Made by a program: the position numbers and the translations under genes. 36,424 nt of DNA from Lentisphaerae bacterium GWF2_50_93 (GTDB lineage Bacteria > Verrucomicrobiota > Lentisphaeria > Victivallales > GWF2-50-93): contig MHBI01000022.1 in NCBI GenBank assembly GCA_001804815.1, positions 1-36,424 on the forward strand, given 5' to 3'. Shown piece by piece: positions 1-7,593 of this stretch (position 1 is the stretch's first letter; the number at the start of each line of letters is the position of its first letter). The notes under the pieces were generated by a model. It had not been told where the DNA came from. It saw nothing but the letters and a program-made list of their open reading frames with translations, and did no database searches.

Positions 1-5
1 CAAAA

Positions 6-25
6 CCTGTGGCTGAAGCCACAGG
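6..25. repeat. Perfect 9-bp hairpin (half of a paired-palindrome element)
   Basis: Arms cctgtggct (6-14) and agccacagg (17-25) are perfectly complementary around a 2-base centre. The style matches the hairpins at 36307-36328 and 36341-36359. A partner may lie outside the window. Confidence 0.6.
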
Positions 26-97
26 CTATATTACTCAATCCCTTCAGGATTCATCATCAGAATATAACATGAGAGACATTAAAGTGTTATATCTTAA

Positions 98-123
98 GAG
101 GCAATTTCAAAATTGCCTCTTTT
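98..123 (+). terminator. Possible intrinsic terminator
   Basis: A 10-bp perfect stem (98-107 with 110-119, arm gaggcaattt) is followed by TTTT. It could end a plus-strand gene lying left of the window. The centre is only two bases, so the innermost pairs would open to form a loop. Confidence 0.45.
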
Positions 124-253
124 GAGCTGATTTCAAAATTTGGAGTTCACGCTAGCGTGCGTAGCACTATGAATACCAAGACAAACTAAAGTTTGAACTC
201 CAAAATGGGCTCAATCCACGACGGACTGTTTTCCGTACTTTTGAAATCAGCTC
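124..253. repeat. MITE-like palindromic element, 130 bp
   Basis: A perfect 15-bp inverted repeat (124-138 and 239-253, gagctgatttcaaaa) bounds the element. Inside is a second inverted pair, ggagttca (142-149) and tgaactcc (194-201). Each inner end runs into its own palindrome: cacgctagcgtg (148-159) and caaactaaagtttg (182-195). No ORF is present, so the element would be non-autonomous if mobile. Its size is close to the 131-bp repeat next to it and the 134-bp element at 20141-20274, but the sequences differ. Confidence 0.6.
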
Positions 254-266
254 TTAAGTTAACGAC

Positions 267-397
267 ATTGGTGCCAGTCTGGCGAAGTAATTGATGGAGA
301 ATGAGTAACAGTTAAACTATTGGTATTTTAGCTTAAAAATGCAATTCTTTATGTATAACATTCTAATATCTATCACGTTGCGTAGAGTGGCACCGAT
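267..397. repeat. 131-bp repeat, copy 1
   Basis: This copy is base-for-base identical to 481-611. The ends are imperfect terminal inverted repeats: it starts attggtgcca and ends tggcaccgat, an 8/10 match when reverse-complemented. The repeated unit extends left to about 239, and the period to the next unit is 164 bp. It is AT-rich and non-coding. Confidence 0.75.
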
Positions 398-423
398 TTT
401 CTGTTTGAAATCAGCTCTTAAGT

Positions 424-523
424 TAACGGCATTGGTGCCAGTCTGGCGAAGTAATTGATGGAGAATGAGTAACTAACGGCATTGGTGCCAGTCTGGCGAA
501 GTAATTGATGGAGAATGAGTAAC
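424..523. repeat. 50-bp perfect tandem duplication
   Basis: Positions 424-473 and 474-523 are identical. The duplication makes a truncated second copy of the 131-bp repeat immediately before the third, full-length copy. Confidence 0.85.
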
Positions 524-611
524 AGTTAAACTATTGGTATTTTAGCTTAAAAATGCAATTCTTTATGTATAACATTCTAATATCTATCACGTTGCGTAGA
601 GTGGCACCGAT
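481..611. repeat. 131-bp repeat, second full copy
   Basis: Identical in sequence and length to 267-397, with the same imperfect inverted ends. Such complete identity suggests very recent duplication or an assembly artefact. Confidence 0.75.
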
Positions 612-645
612 TTTCTGCGTTGCGTAGAGTGGCACCGATTTTCTG
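590..645. repeat. 28-bp perfect tandem duplication
   Basis: Positions 590-617 and 618-645 are identical and duplicate the right end of the 131-bp repeat. From 646 to 770 I see only a weak promoter candidate (ttgtat at 701, tattttt at 724) ahead of the next gene. Confidence 0.85.
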
Positions 646-770
646 CGAACTCATTTCCAAGTCCGTATGGCTTCAACAGCTTCAACCCGCCGTCTGCGCA
701 TTGTATTACATTGTAAAAAGTGCTATTTTTGAAAAAAGATATCAATTACGTCTTCTTACAGGAGAAGCAG

Positions 771-2216
771 ATGGCCTTTCCTAAATTTGCCGGGATCACC
801 GGCAGAATCAAACGCTTTACGGAAAAATACCGGCAGCATCTGATTGCCTGGGGGATAACTATTTCAGTCGTACTGGCTGTGTCTGGTGTTCTACTATATC
901 GTCAATGGTTGTATGGCACGCCTCATTTCGCATACTCGCTGGGAAGGACTGCCGACCAGGCGCTCCCAACTGCCCAGGAGCCAGCTGCAGGCGTTGACCT
1001 GGCAACCACTACTGCAGACGATTTTCCTGAGTTCCTTGGCTCCGGACGCCATGCCGCGGTTGATCGCATAGATCTGGATCCGGATTGGAAAGGAAATCCT
1101 CCACGTCAATTATGGCGCAAACCCATTGGAGGAGGCTTTTCCGCATTTTCAGTTGTCAACGGATTCGCCGTGACAATGGAGCAGAGAGGCGAGGAGGAAC
1201 AGGTTACCTGTTACGCTTCAGCATCCGGCCAGCATCACTGGACTGCATCCTGGAATGAGAGGTTCACCACCAACGGTGTTGGACCGCGCAGTACGCCGAC
1301 GATCTCTGGCGGACGCATCTATGCCTTAGGAGCGTGGGGTCATCTTGTATGTCTAGATGGAAATACCGGCGAAGTGATCTGGAAACGCGAATTGCTCTGG
1401 GAACAAGACATGCACTGGAGCGATGAAAACAGGAGTGTCCGGTTCGGCAGATCCAATTCACCGCTCGTAACCGGCAACCTAGTAATCGTCCCGGGCGGTG
1501 GTATTTCCGGAAACCGCGCTTCCTTGCTCGCCTTCGACGCAGCCACGGGCGACCTGCGCTGGCGCGGCGGGGACCGGCAGATCAGTTACAGTTCGCCTGT
1601 CATGGCAGAACTACTCGGTGAAAAGCAAATCCTCAGCGTAAATGAGGACACAGTAAGCGGCCACTCGCCGGAAACCGGAGTCGAACTATGGTCGTATCCA
1701 TGGCCCGGAAACAGCCGTACCGACGCTAATGTATCGCAGCCGGTCCGCCTGTCATCAAGCCGCATACTGCTTTCAGCGGGATATAGGCGCGGCGCCGCGG
1801 TGATCGAACTTGAACGCCGGGCCGCAGGTGAAGCTATAAAAGTACGTTGCGTGTGGAAACATTCTTCCGTGCTGAACACCAAGTTCACAAACGTCGTCAT
1901 CTGGAAAGATCACGCCTATGGCTTGTCTGAAGGCGTTCTCGAATGCGTCAATCTGGGCACAGGGGAACGATGCTGGAAAGAGGGCAGATACGGCAACGGT
2001 CAGATCCTGCGAGTCCGCGGACTTCTGCTGGTGCTTGGCGAGGAAGGTGAGCTTGTCCTTGTACGTCTGGATCCGGAGATCCCGAACGCAGTGCTGGGGC
2101 GACTGCAGGCGCTGAGCGACACGACATGGAACAATATGGCCCTGTATGGCCGGCAGCTCCTGGTCCGCAACACGACGGAGTCGGCCTGCTACGAGCTGGC
2201 CACAGTCCATGAATGA
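771..2216 (+). CDS. Membrane-anchored PQQ-type beta-propeller protein
   Basis: Predicted 481-residue protein with one N-terminal membrane segment (about residues 22-43), followed by beta-propeller blades of the PQQ/BamB type. Typical blade motifs are visible, for example GGRIYALGAWGHLVCLDGNTG and the repeated GxxxW pattern. This fold scaffolds proteins or binds quinone cofactors; no catalytic residues can be assigned, so the function is open. I chose ATG 771 over the in-frame GTG at 720 because an aggag ribosome-binding site sits 6 bases before 771. By hand count about a fifth of its Arg codons are AGA/AGG, against more than half in ilvD here. It also lies between direct and inverted copies of the 131-bp repeat. 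Both points suggest recent arrival by transfer. Confidence 0.8.
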   Translation: MAFPKFAGITGRIKRFTEKYRQHLIAWGITISVVLAVSGVLLYRQWLYGTPHFAYSLGRTADQALPTAQEPAAGVDLATTTADDFPEFLGSGRHAAVDRIDLDPDWKGNPPRQLWRKPIGGGFSAFSVVNGFAVTMEQRGEEEQVTCYASASGQHHWTASWNERFTTNGVGPRSTPTISGGRIYALGAWGHLVCLDGNTGEVIWKRELLWEQDMHWSDENRSVRFGRSNSPLVTGNLVIVPGGGISGNRASLLAFDAATGDLRWRGGDRQISYSSPVMAELLGEKQILSVNEDTVSGHSPETGVELWSYPWPGNSRTDANVSQPVRLSSSRILLSAGYRRGAAVIELERRAAGEAIKVRCVWKHSSVLNTKFTNVVIWKDHAYGLSEGVLECVNLGTGERCWKEGRYGNGQILRVRGLLLVLGEEGELVLVRLDPEIPNAVLGRLQALSDTTWNNMALYGRQLLVRNTTESACYELATVHE

Positions 2217-2234
2217 GAAATTGAGAGAAGAAGT

Positions 2235-2263
2235 CGGTGCCAGTCCAATGCCGTTAACTTAAG
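2235..2263 (-). repeat. Inverted, internally deleted remnant of the 131-bp repeat
   Basis: Positions 2245-2263 are the exact reverse complement of the left flank of the upstream repeat (19 bp, also at 418-436). Positions 2235-2242 (cggtgcca) match its reverse-complemented right end, so the middle appears to have been lost. Together with the upstream copies it brackets the propeller gene in opposite orientations. The rest of the gap to 2383 holds a degenerate 9-bp periodic tract (2311-2337, units starting cttcg/ctccg) and no gene. Confidence 0.6.
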
Positions 2264-2383
2264 CGTAATGTCCAAGTTAAGAACAGGCATTTTCGAAAAC
2301 AATTATAATTCTTCGTGTACTCCGCGCCCTTCGTGGTGAGAATAGCTCCCGACTACTACGGGCCGGAGCTTCGACTTTGTGGC

Positions 2384-2932
2384 TCAGATCCTGAAGTACT
2401 TTTCGCTTTTCCCGAGTGTCGGACTTCCTAGGTCGCGTTTTGAGAGGATGGGGTCGCCTTTCAACGGCCATTTGACGTTGATGTCGGGATCATTCCATAT
2501 GATACCGCGTTCATCCTTGGGTGAGTAGAATTCACTGCATTTGTACATGAAGTCGGCCGAATCGCTGATTACACAGAAGCCGTGCGCAAAACCTTTCGGA
2601 ATGAAAAACTGCTTCTTGTTTTCTGCTGAAAGATAACAGCCATCCCACTGGCCGAAAGTCGGGGAGCCATGCCTTATGTCAACCGCTACATCGAAGACCT
2701 CGCCGGAAACTACCCTGACAAGCTTGTCCTGTCCGGGATTGATCTGGTAGTGGAGGCCCCTGACGGTGTTCCTGGCTGAGCGGGACCAGTTGTCCTGGAC
2801 AAAATCCAATTTTATACCGGCGGCCTCGAATTCCCTGGCGTTATAAGTTTCGAGGAAGAATCCCCGTTCATCGCCGAAGACATCGTGTTCAATGATATAT
2901 GTGCCTTCAAGCCTGCCTTTTATGAATTTCAT
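2384..2932 (-). CDS. rfbC: dTDP-4-dehydrorhamnose 3,5-epimerase
   Basis: A 182-residue protein with the cupin fold of RmlC/RfbC. This enzyme epimerises C3 and C5 of dTDP-4-keto-6-deoxyglucose in dTDP-L-rhamnose synthesis, feeding surface polysaccharides. Visible family signatures are GDERGFFLETYN near the start, RGLHYQ carrying the catalytic His (about residue 62), FDVAVDIR and PKGFAHGF. Length matches the family. The ATG at 2932 is preferred; an upstream in-frame TTG adds three residues. No convincing ribosome-binding site is seen. The usual partners rmlA, rmlB and rmlD are absent from the window, so this copy stands alone and could act on a related dTDP-sugar. Confidence 0.93.
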   Translation of the reverse strand: MKFIKGRLEGTYIIEHDVFGDERGFFLETYNAREFEAAGIKLDFVQDNWSRSARNTVRGLHYQINPGQDKLVRVVSGEVFDVAVDIRHGSPTFGQWDGCYLSAENKKQFFIPKGFAHGFCVISDSADFMYKCSEFYSPKDERGIIWNDPDINVKWPLKGDPILSKRDLGSPTLGKSEKYFRI

Positions 2933-3044
2933 ATGGAACAAAATTCCCGTCGTTAATTTTTCAGAGCATCCCTTTATTAAAACTAAAAGAAGCGTTAAGT
3001 TAACAGTTTAATGATGAATTATCAACCTCTGAAAGGATTTGGAC

Positions 3045-3920
3045 ATGAGACTGGCGATGGTTTGGGTATTAGTCCTCTCTTTTTCACTGAATCTCATGGC
3101 TCAGGAATATGAGATAAGATTCGTCAGGCCTGTGAAGGCCGGCGACAAGTGCAGGGAAATAAGCACTGGCAGCAGCAGCCAGCAGTCGACTGTCTTTTCA
3201 GGAGACCAGATCATAAAATCCGCCCTCGTCCAGACAACCATAGAGATGGACGCGGAAACGACCATACTTGAAATCGACAAGGAAGGCCATTCCGTAAAGG
3301 AGTCCCTGCTTGTCAACTCATGCGTGATAAAATCCGAGGGCAAGGATAACGCAGCAATCGAAAAGGGAACAGTCATCATCGTCCTGGTGAAAGATGGAAA
3401 AGTGGTCTTTGAGATCGACGGTAAAGCGGTGGATGAATCTCTTTCGCTGACGCTGGCCCTGGTCGAGAACCTGTATACTGGCGGAGTTTCAGACGATGAC
3501 ATATTCGGTTCTTCGGAGAAGAAGAAGATAGGAGATTCCTGGAAATTGAATACGGAAAAGGTTCCGGCCGACATGGCAAGACACGGCATCAGCATTGAGG
3601 CCAAAAACATTGACGGCTCGGTCAAACTGGAAAAACTGGAAAAGTCCGGCGACATGGACTGCCTGTTCATAACGGCTGAAATGACTTTCAAGGATATAAT
3701 CCCAAAGCTTCCAGCCGGCCTGACCGTTGAAAGCTCCGCCATGATGAACAGCTTTTCGGCTCTTTTCCCGATCGACACTTCAATCCCGAAACTTGATCAG
3801 ACGCTTGAATTCAAGATGCAGATGACGATGACCGGCCGTCCCAACCCCGACGCCCCGGCAGTCAGGATAATATCGACAAACGAAAGAAAAAGTTCACATA
3901 AAGTCATACTGGTGAAATAG
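3045..3920 (+). CDS. Secreted protein of unknown function
   Basis: A 291-residue protein with an N-terminal signal peptide (MRLAMVWVLVLSFSLNLMAQ, cleavage likely after AQ). The rest is beta-rich and polar with no membrane segment. The layout (a repeated GxxV-x-D stretch, a mid-protein GxxW motif, GDSWKLNTEK) recalls DUF6263-like secreted proteins of Bacteroidetes and Planctomycetes, but I cannot confirm that. No catalytic motif is visible. The start at 3045 is supported by gaaagga 8 bases upstream; a TTG at 3039 is less likely. It stands alone between rfbC on the opposite strand and the MNT/HEPN pair. Confidence 0.75.
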   Translation: MRLAMVWVLVLSFSLNLMAQEYEIRFVRPVKAGDKCREISTGSSSQQSTVFSGDQIIKSALVQTTIEMDAETTILEIDKEGHSVKESLLVNSCVIKSEGKDNAAIEKGTVIIVLVKDGKVVFEIDGKAVDESLSLTLALVENLYTGGVSDDDIFGSSEKKKIGDSWKLNTEKVPADMARHGISIEAKNIDGSVKLEKLEKSGDMDCLFITAEMTFKDIIPKLPAGLTVESSAMMNSFSALFPIDTSIPKLDQTLEFKMQMTMTGRPNPDAPAVRIISTNERKSSHKVILVK

Positions 3921-3967
3921 TAAATACTGATATGATTTCAATGTTTTCGAATTATATTATTTAAATC

Positions 3968-4288
3968 ATGATATCCTTAAAAAAAATAAAGACATATGCC
4001 GATGCAGTCGCAAGGGAATTCAAGCCTGAAAAGATCATTCTTTTCGGTTCCTACGCCTGGGGTAATAAAAACGAGGATTCTGACGTCGACCTGCTTGTTG
4101 TCATTCCCGGAGTTGACAATACGGTGTCAAAGGCGGTTGAAATTCGCCTGAAAACAGGAACCCAGTTCCCGATGGACATCATTGTCAGCACACCCCAGAA
4201 GATTTCAAAAAGGATTTCCATGGGCGACTCTTTCATGAAGAACATAATGACCAGGGGCAAGCTGCTTTATGAATCCCATGGTAAATGA
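3968..4288 (+). CDS. MNT-type minimal nucleotidyltransferase (antitoxin-like)
   Basis: A 106-residue protein of the pol-beta minimal nucleotidyltransferase family. The signature LFGSYAWG (about residues 25-32), followed by SDVDLLVV, supplies the Gly-Ser and two metal-binding Asp residues. A third Asp is in PMDIIV. In the family these proteins neutralise a HEPN RNase partner, in some cases by transferring AMP to it. The partner gene follows with a 20-base overlap, the usual arrangement. The start has no obvious ribosome-binding site. An AT-rich stretch (3940-3966) precedes it and may hold the promoter. Confidence 0.85.
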   Translation: MISLKKIKTYADAVAREFKPEKIILFGSYAWGNKNEDSDVDLLVVIPGVDNTVSKAVEIRLKTGTQFPMDIIVSTPQKISKRISMGDSFMKNIMTRGKLLYESHGK

Positions 4289-4652
4289 GTGGATAGCAAA
4301 GGCCGAGGGTGATTTCCTGACAATGGAGAGGGAATCACGTGTCAGAAAGCAGAAGAATCACGATGCCGTCTGCTTTCATGCTCAGCAGTGCTGTGAAAAA
4401 TATCTAAAGGCCTGTCTTTTAAAAGCCGGCAAGGAACCAAAGAAAATACATGACTTGTCAGCACTTCTTGAACAAGTGATCCTCCTGCAACCTGAATGGA
4501 ATGTCTTCCGGACGGACATGGCCTGGCTTACACAGTTCGGTGTCTCGTTCAGATATCCTGGAGAATCAGCAAATGCAGGATTTTCAAATGATGCAGGAAG
4601 CAAATGCAGGAAATTCAGGTTGATTGTTAGGAAATCATTTAATTTCAAATAA
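4269..4652 (+). CDS. HEPN-domain protein (toxin-like partner of MNT)
   Basis: A 127-residue HEPN protein. The core CFHAQQCCEKYLKACLLKAG (about residues 37-56), followed by KIHDLSALLEQ and RYPGES near residue 99, matches the standard HEPN layout. HEPN proteins paired with MNT enzymes are usually RNases. An R-x4-H string (RKQKNH) is present, but I cannot tell whether it is the catalytic motif in this subfamily. ATG 4269 is preferred because aggggc lies 10 bases upstream; ATG 4278 is also possible. The C-terminal coding region carries a 13-bp direct repeat (agcaaatgcagga), which may mark a small duplication. Confidence 0.8.
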   Translation: MNPMVNEWIAKAEGDFLTMERESRVRKQKNHDAVCFHAQQCCEKYLKACLLKAGKEPKKIHDLSALLEQVILLQPEWNVFRTDMAWLTQFGVSFRYPGESANAGFSNDAGSKCRKFRLIVRKSFNFK

Positions 4653-4689
4653 ACTGCACATCTAAATATTCCAGGTGTTTTATATAACT

Positions 4690-5715
4690 ATGAACAAGTT
4701 CGGCAAAATTCTTGATGGGAAGCTCGACGACCTGAAAAGAAGTTATGATGAATTCTCGGCGCTTCAGGTCGACCAGGAGATTACAGGCGACGGAGACGTC
4801 TGCCTTGAATCCAGGCAGAAGACAATTGCACGGCCTGTGGAAGTGAGCGCGCCCGGCACTTTTGCAAAGCACAAGATCCGCAGGCTGCGTCTTGAGCCGT
4901 GCGACCAGGAAGGCTGGTATTTCAACAGGACCGACCTGCCGGACTCCATGCCGATCAAAGTCTCAACGCGCAACGTCTGGACTACCGGCGACCTAGTGAG
5001 CAGCATCGTCCTGAGGTCGGGAAATTCACACAACTACGTTCGTCTTGCCGAGCATATGATCGCATTGAAGGCCGGACTCGATGTCGACAATCTGATGATT
5101 TCCATGGAATCCGGCGATCCGCCGCTCTTCGATCATGGCAGCCTTGACCTTGTGGATGCTCTGATGGAGGCAGGACGGAAGGAGCAGGACAAGCCTCTAA
5201 GATACTATACGGTCAAGGAACCTGTCTCCATTGTGAACTACCATGGCAGGTTCATGATCTTCAATCCTCCTGAAAAGGGGAAATACCGCCTTGAGATCGA
5301 CTGCGCGAGGAATTTCTCCAACGCCATCGGCGCCCAGAGGATCAAGTTCACCTTGAACGAGAAAACGTTCCGCCACGGAGCGACGGCAAGGACTAACACC
5401 ACGACAAAACAGATGTTCTTCTGCCTTACAATCGGAAAATTCTTCGCGGATGTCCGCCATATCGGCTACAACAGGAAGAACGTGCTGATCGCAGCAAAAA
5501 GAAGATATCTCAACGAACCCAGGCTCATGCACAACGGCAAGTCGCTTGAAGCCGCCTGGCATCGTGCGAACCTCGACCTTCTCGCAGGACTTGCACTGCT
5601 TGAGGAAGGCCGGTTCATCGGCTCCATCTCCGACTACAGGGGGAGCCACTTCATGGACGTTGAAATGATGAAGCTCCTCTACGCGAACGACCTGCTGGTG
5701 GAAGTCAAAGCCTGA
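4690..5715 (+). CDS. Divergent LpxC-like deacetylase
   Basis: A 341-residue relative of UDP-3-O-acyl-N-acetylglucosamine deacetylase (LpxC), the committed step of lipid A synthesis. Colinear family landmarks include YFNRTDLP, LAEHMIALKAGLDVDNLMI (the Glu-His pair equivalent to E78/H79), FDHGSLDLVDAL, a cross-over AIGAQRI stretch and YRGSHFMDVEMM with the catalytic-base His. Departures from canonical LpxC are clear. The zinc motif HxxxD reads HRANLD, one residue too long. The Lys after His is Arg, the following GDL motif reads AGL, and the early GLHTG motif is replaced by APGTF. It may be a paralogue with another substrate or a lineage-specific LpxC. ATG 4690 lies after aggtg at 4672; no other lpx gene is nearby. 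Confidence 0.75.
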   Translation: MNKFGKILDGKLDDLKRSYDEFSALQVDQEITGDGDVCLESRQKTIARPVEVSAPGTFAKHKIRRLRLEPCDQEGWYFNRTDLPDSMPIKVSTRNVWTTGDLVSSIVLRSGNSHNYVRLAEHMIALKAGLDVDNLMISMESGDPPLFDHGSLDLVDALMEAGRKEQDKPLRYYTVKEPVSIVNYHGRFMIFNPPEKGKYRLEIDCARNFSNAIGAQRIKFTLNEKTFRHGATARTNTTTKQMFFCLTIGKFFADVRHIGYNRKNVLIAAKRRYLNEPRLMHNGKSLEAAWHRANLDLLAGLALLEEGRFIGSISDYRGSHFMDVEMMKLLYANDLLVEVKA

Positions 5716-5750
5716 CAAACACTTGCAATGCTTCTGACTTTATCTTACAG

Positions 5751-5819
5751 GTAGGGACGCCTCTCCGAGGTGTCCGCGCTGGCAAGACTAAGACGGACAG
5801 TTCGGAGAACTGTCCCTAC
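5751..5819. repeat. Paired-palindrome element
   Basis: Outer inverted arms gtagggac (5751-5758) and gtccctac (5812-5819) enclose two hairpins. The first, 5755-5775, is ggacgcct/aggtgtcc with one G-T pair. The second, 5795-5815, is ggacagtt/aactgtcc. Both loops share ctccg or its complement cggag. It lies in the roughly 500-bp gap between the LpxC-like gene and rarA, which otherwise holds only the promoter region listed next. Confidence 0.75.
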
Positions 5820-5903
5820 CTTAGAGCAATTGCATACGAATTAACACCCGGGCTCCCAGACACTTGCGATTTTCGCATATTTTCCTTGTTATACCGCTTT
5901 CAT

Positions 5904-5939
5904 CCTCAAATTGAGGTTGTATATTATTCTGTTTATTGT
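5904..5939 (+). promoter_or_regulatory. Candidate promoter with overlapping palindrome
   Basis: TTGAGG (5911-5916), 17 bases, then TATTGT (5934-5939) resembles a sigma-70 promoter. The -35 box is the right half of a perfect 13-bp palindrome, cctcaaattgagg (5904-5916), a possible repressor site. It lies about 290 bases before rarA, so the link to that operon is inferred. Confidence 0.35.
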
Positions 5940-6225
5940 AGGAGAGTTAATTGTCTTTTTAATAACTTAAAGAAAATCGGTTGTTTTCGGCAATGTTTAT
6001 TTTGTTCATCACAGCATTTTTTTCGAGAATTCTTGAAGAACTCAGGAAATGCGTTCTTTTAACAGGACCTTGTTCCACTTCCCATGAGATAACTGGCACA
6101 GACGCGGTCTGTTCATCCATTATTTCTCCTGGGAAATGTTACAGATTTTTTGTACCTTGCCAACTTTGTCTTGCTGCTCCTCCCGTGCCGGGACCCGATT
6201 TTCTTTCTCGAGAAGAGGACCGGGC

Positions 6226-7593
6226 ATGGATTCATTATTCGTAGAACAGCGCGATATCTTCACCGTTGAAGAAACCACTCCCACGACCAGTTCTGGGGAA
6301 CAGCCTCTCGCCGCCCGTCTGCGTCCGATAAATTTCGATGAGTATGTCGGGCAGAAGCATATTCTCGCGGAAGGCAAGCTCCTGCGCCGCGCAATAGATT
6401 CAGATTCATTCACATCAATAATCCTTTCAGGTCCTCCGGGAGTCGGCAAGACCAGCATCGCCGAACTCATAGCAAAACTCACAAATGCCGCATTTATCAG
6501 GCTCTCCGGCGTTGCCTCAAGCGTCGGAGACATCAGGAACGAAATCGCCACTGCCATAGTCAGGAAGAAAAGCTCCGGCAGGAAGACAATTCTCTTCATC
6601 GACGAGATCCACAGGTTCAACCGGGCCCAGCAGGACGTGCTCCTCCCCGACATTGAAAACGGCAACATCAGGTTCATCGGCGCCACCACGCAGAATCCTT
6701 TCTTCTACGTGAACGGCCCCCTGCTCTCACGTTCACTGGTCTTCAAGCTTGAAGCCCTTTCCGAAGAGGACATACTCAATCTGGTCAAGAAGGCCGTCAG
6801 CGACAGGCGCGGCTTCCCCGACAGGAAAATCAATATCCATCCCGACGCCCTTGCCTTCCTCTCAAAATCATGCGAGGGCGATGCAAGACGCGCGCTCAAC
6901 GCCATCGAGATAGCGGTGCTGACAACCAAGCCCGACAAGAAAGGCGTCACCGCCATTACGAAGGAGATCGCGCATGAGTCGATCCAGGAGAAGCCGGTTG
7001 AATACGGTGACGACGGCCATTACGACACCGCAAGCGCATTCATAAAGAGCATGCGCGGAAGCGATCCTGATGCGGCCATCTACTGGCTGGCAAAAATGCT
7101 TCATGCGGGCGAGGACATAAGGTTCATTGCAAGGCGGATCGTCATATTCTCATCCGAGGATGTGGGCAATGCCGATCCGAGGGCGATAACCGTTGCATTG
7201 AATGCCATGCAGGCCGTTGAAATGATCGGGATGCCGGAGGCGAGAATCATCCTCGCGCAGGCGGTGACATATTGTGCGACTGCACCAAAGAGCAACGCCA
7301 GCTATATGGCCGTTGACGCCGCGCTCGACGATGTCAGGAACGAGCGCGTACAGGCGGTCCCGAAGCATCTGCGCGACAGTCATTACAAGGGTTCGAAGAC
7401 AATGGGCCATGGCGAAGGATATGTCTATCCACACGGCGAGGACGGGCATTTCACAGTCCAGGAATATCTTGGTGTCTCCAAGAGATATTACGTTCCCTCG
7501 GAGAACGGATATGAATCGAAGATCAGGGAACGCATTGAATACTGGGATGGAATAAGAAAAGAAGGTAAAAAGAGCAGTGAAGGAAAAGGATGA
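6226..7593 (+). CDS. rarA: Replication-associated recombination protein A (AAA+ ATPase)
   Basis: A 455-residue member of the RarA/MgsA/WRNIP1 family, AAA+ ATPases that act at stalled replication forks. Walker A is GPPGVGKTS (about residue 69) and Walker B is LFIDEIHRFNRAQQD (about residue 124). The family sensor stretch GATTQNPFFYVN and the C-terminal GDARRALNAIE and YPHGEDGHF regions are present; length is typical. I chose ATG 6226, preceded by agaagagga, over an in-frame upstream start at 6136 that adds 30 unconserved residues. It is the first gene of a co-directional group and overlaps the next gene by 17 bases. Confidence 0.95.
   Translation: MDSLFVEQRDIFTVEETTPTTSSGEQPLAARLRPINFDEYVGQKHILAEGKLLRRAIDSDSFTSIILSGPPGVGKTSIAELIAKLTNAAFIRLSGVASSVGDIRNEIATAIVRKKSSGRKTILFIDEIHRFNRAQQDVLLPDIENGNIRFIGATTQNPFFYVNGPLLSRSLVFKLEALSEEDILNLVKKAVSDRRGFPDRKINIHPDALAFLSKSCEGDARRALNAIEIAVLTTKPDKKGVTAITKEIAHESIQEKPVEYGDDGHYDTASAFIKSMRGSDPDAAIYWLAKMLHAGEDIRFIARRIVIFSSEDVGNADPRAITVALNAMQAVEMIGMPEARIILAQAVTYCATAPKSNASYMAVDAALDDVRNERVQAVPKHLRDSHYKGSKTMGHGEGYVYPHGEDGHFTVQEYLGVSKRYYVPSENGYESKIRERIEYWDGIRKEGKKSSEGKG

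Noticed and set aside
239..645. Repeats that could suggest a CRISPR array
   Set aside because: The repeats are long (131 bp), few and abut each other or carry nested duplications. There are no regular unique spacers and no cas genes.
3101..3778. 225-codon minus-strand ORF
   Set aside because: It lies fully inside the secreted-protein gene on the other strand. The Ser-rich, low-complexity product is typical of an antisense shadow.
5197..5718. 173-codon minus-strand ORF
   Set aside because: Shadow of the LpxC-like gene, which has clear family motifs in the plus frame.
5981..6244. 87-codon plus-strand ORF before rarA
   Set aside because: No ribosome-binding site, Cys-rich irregular composition and overlap with the true rarA start.
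6120..6689. 189-codon minus-strand ORF
   Set aside because: Antisense to the highly conserved AAA+ domain of rarA.
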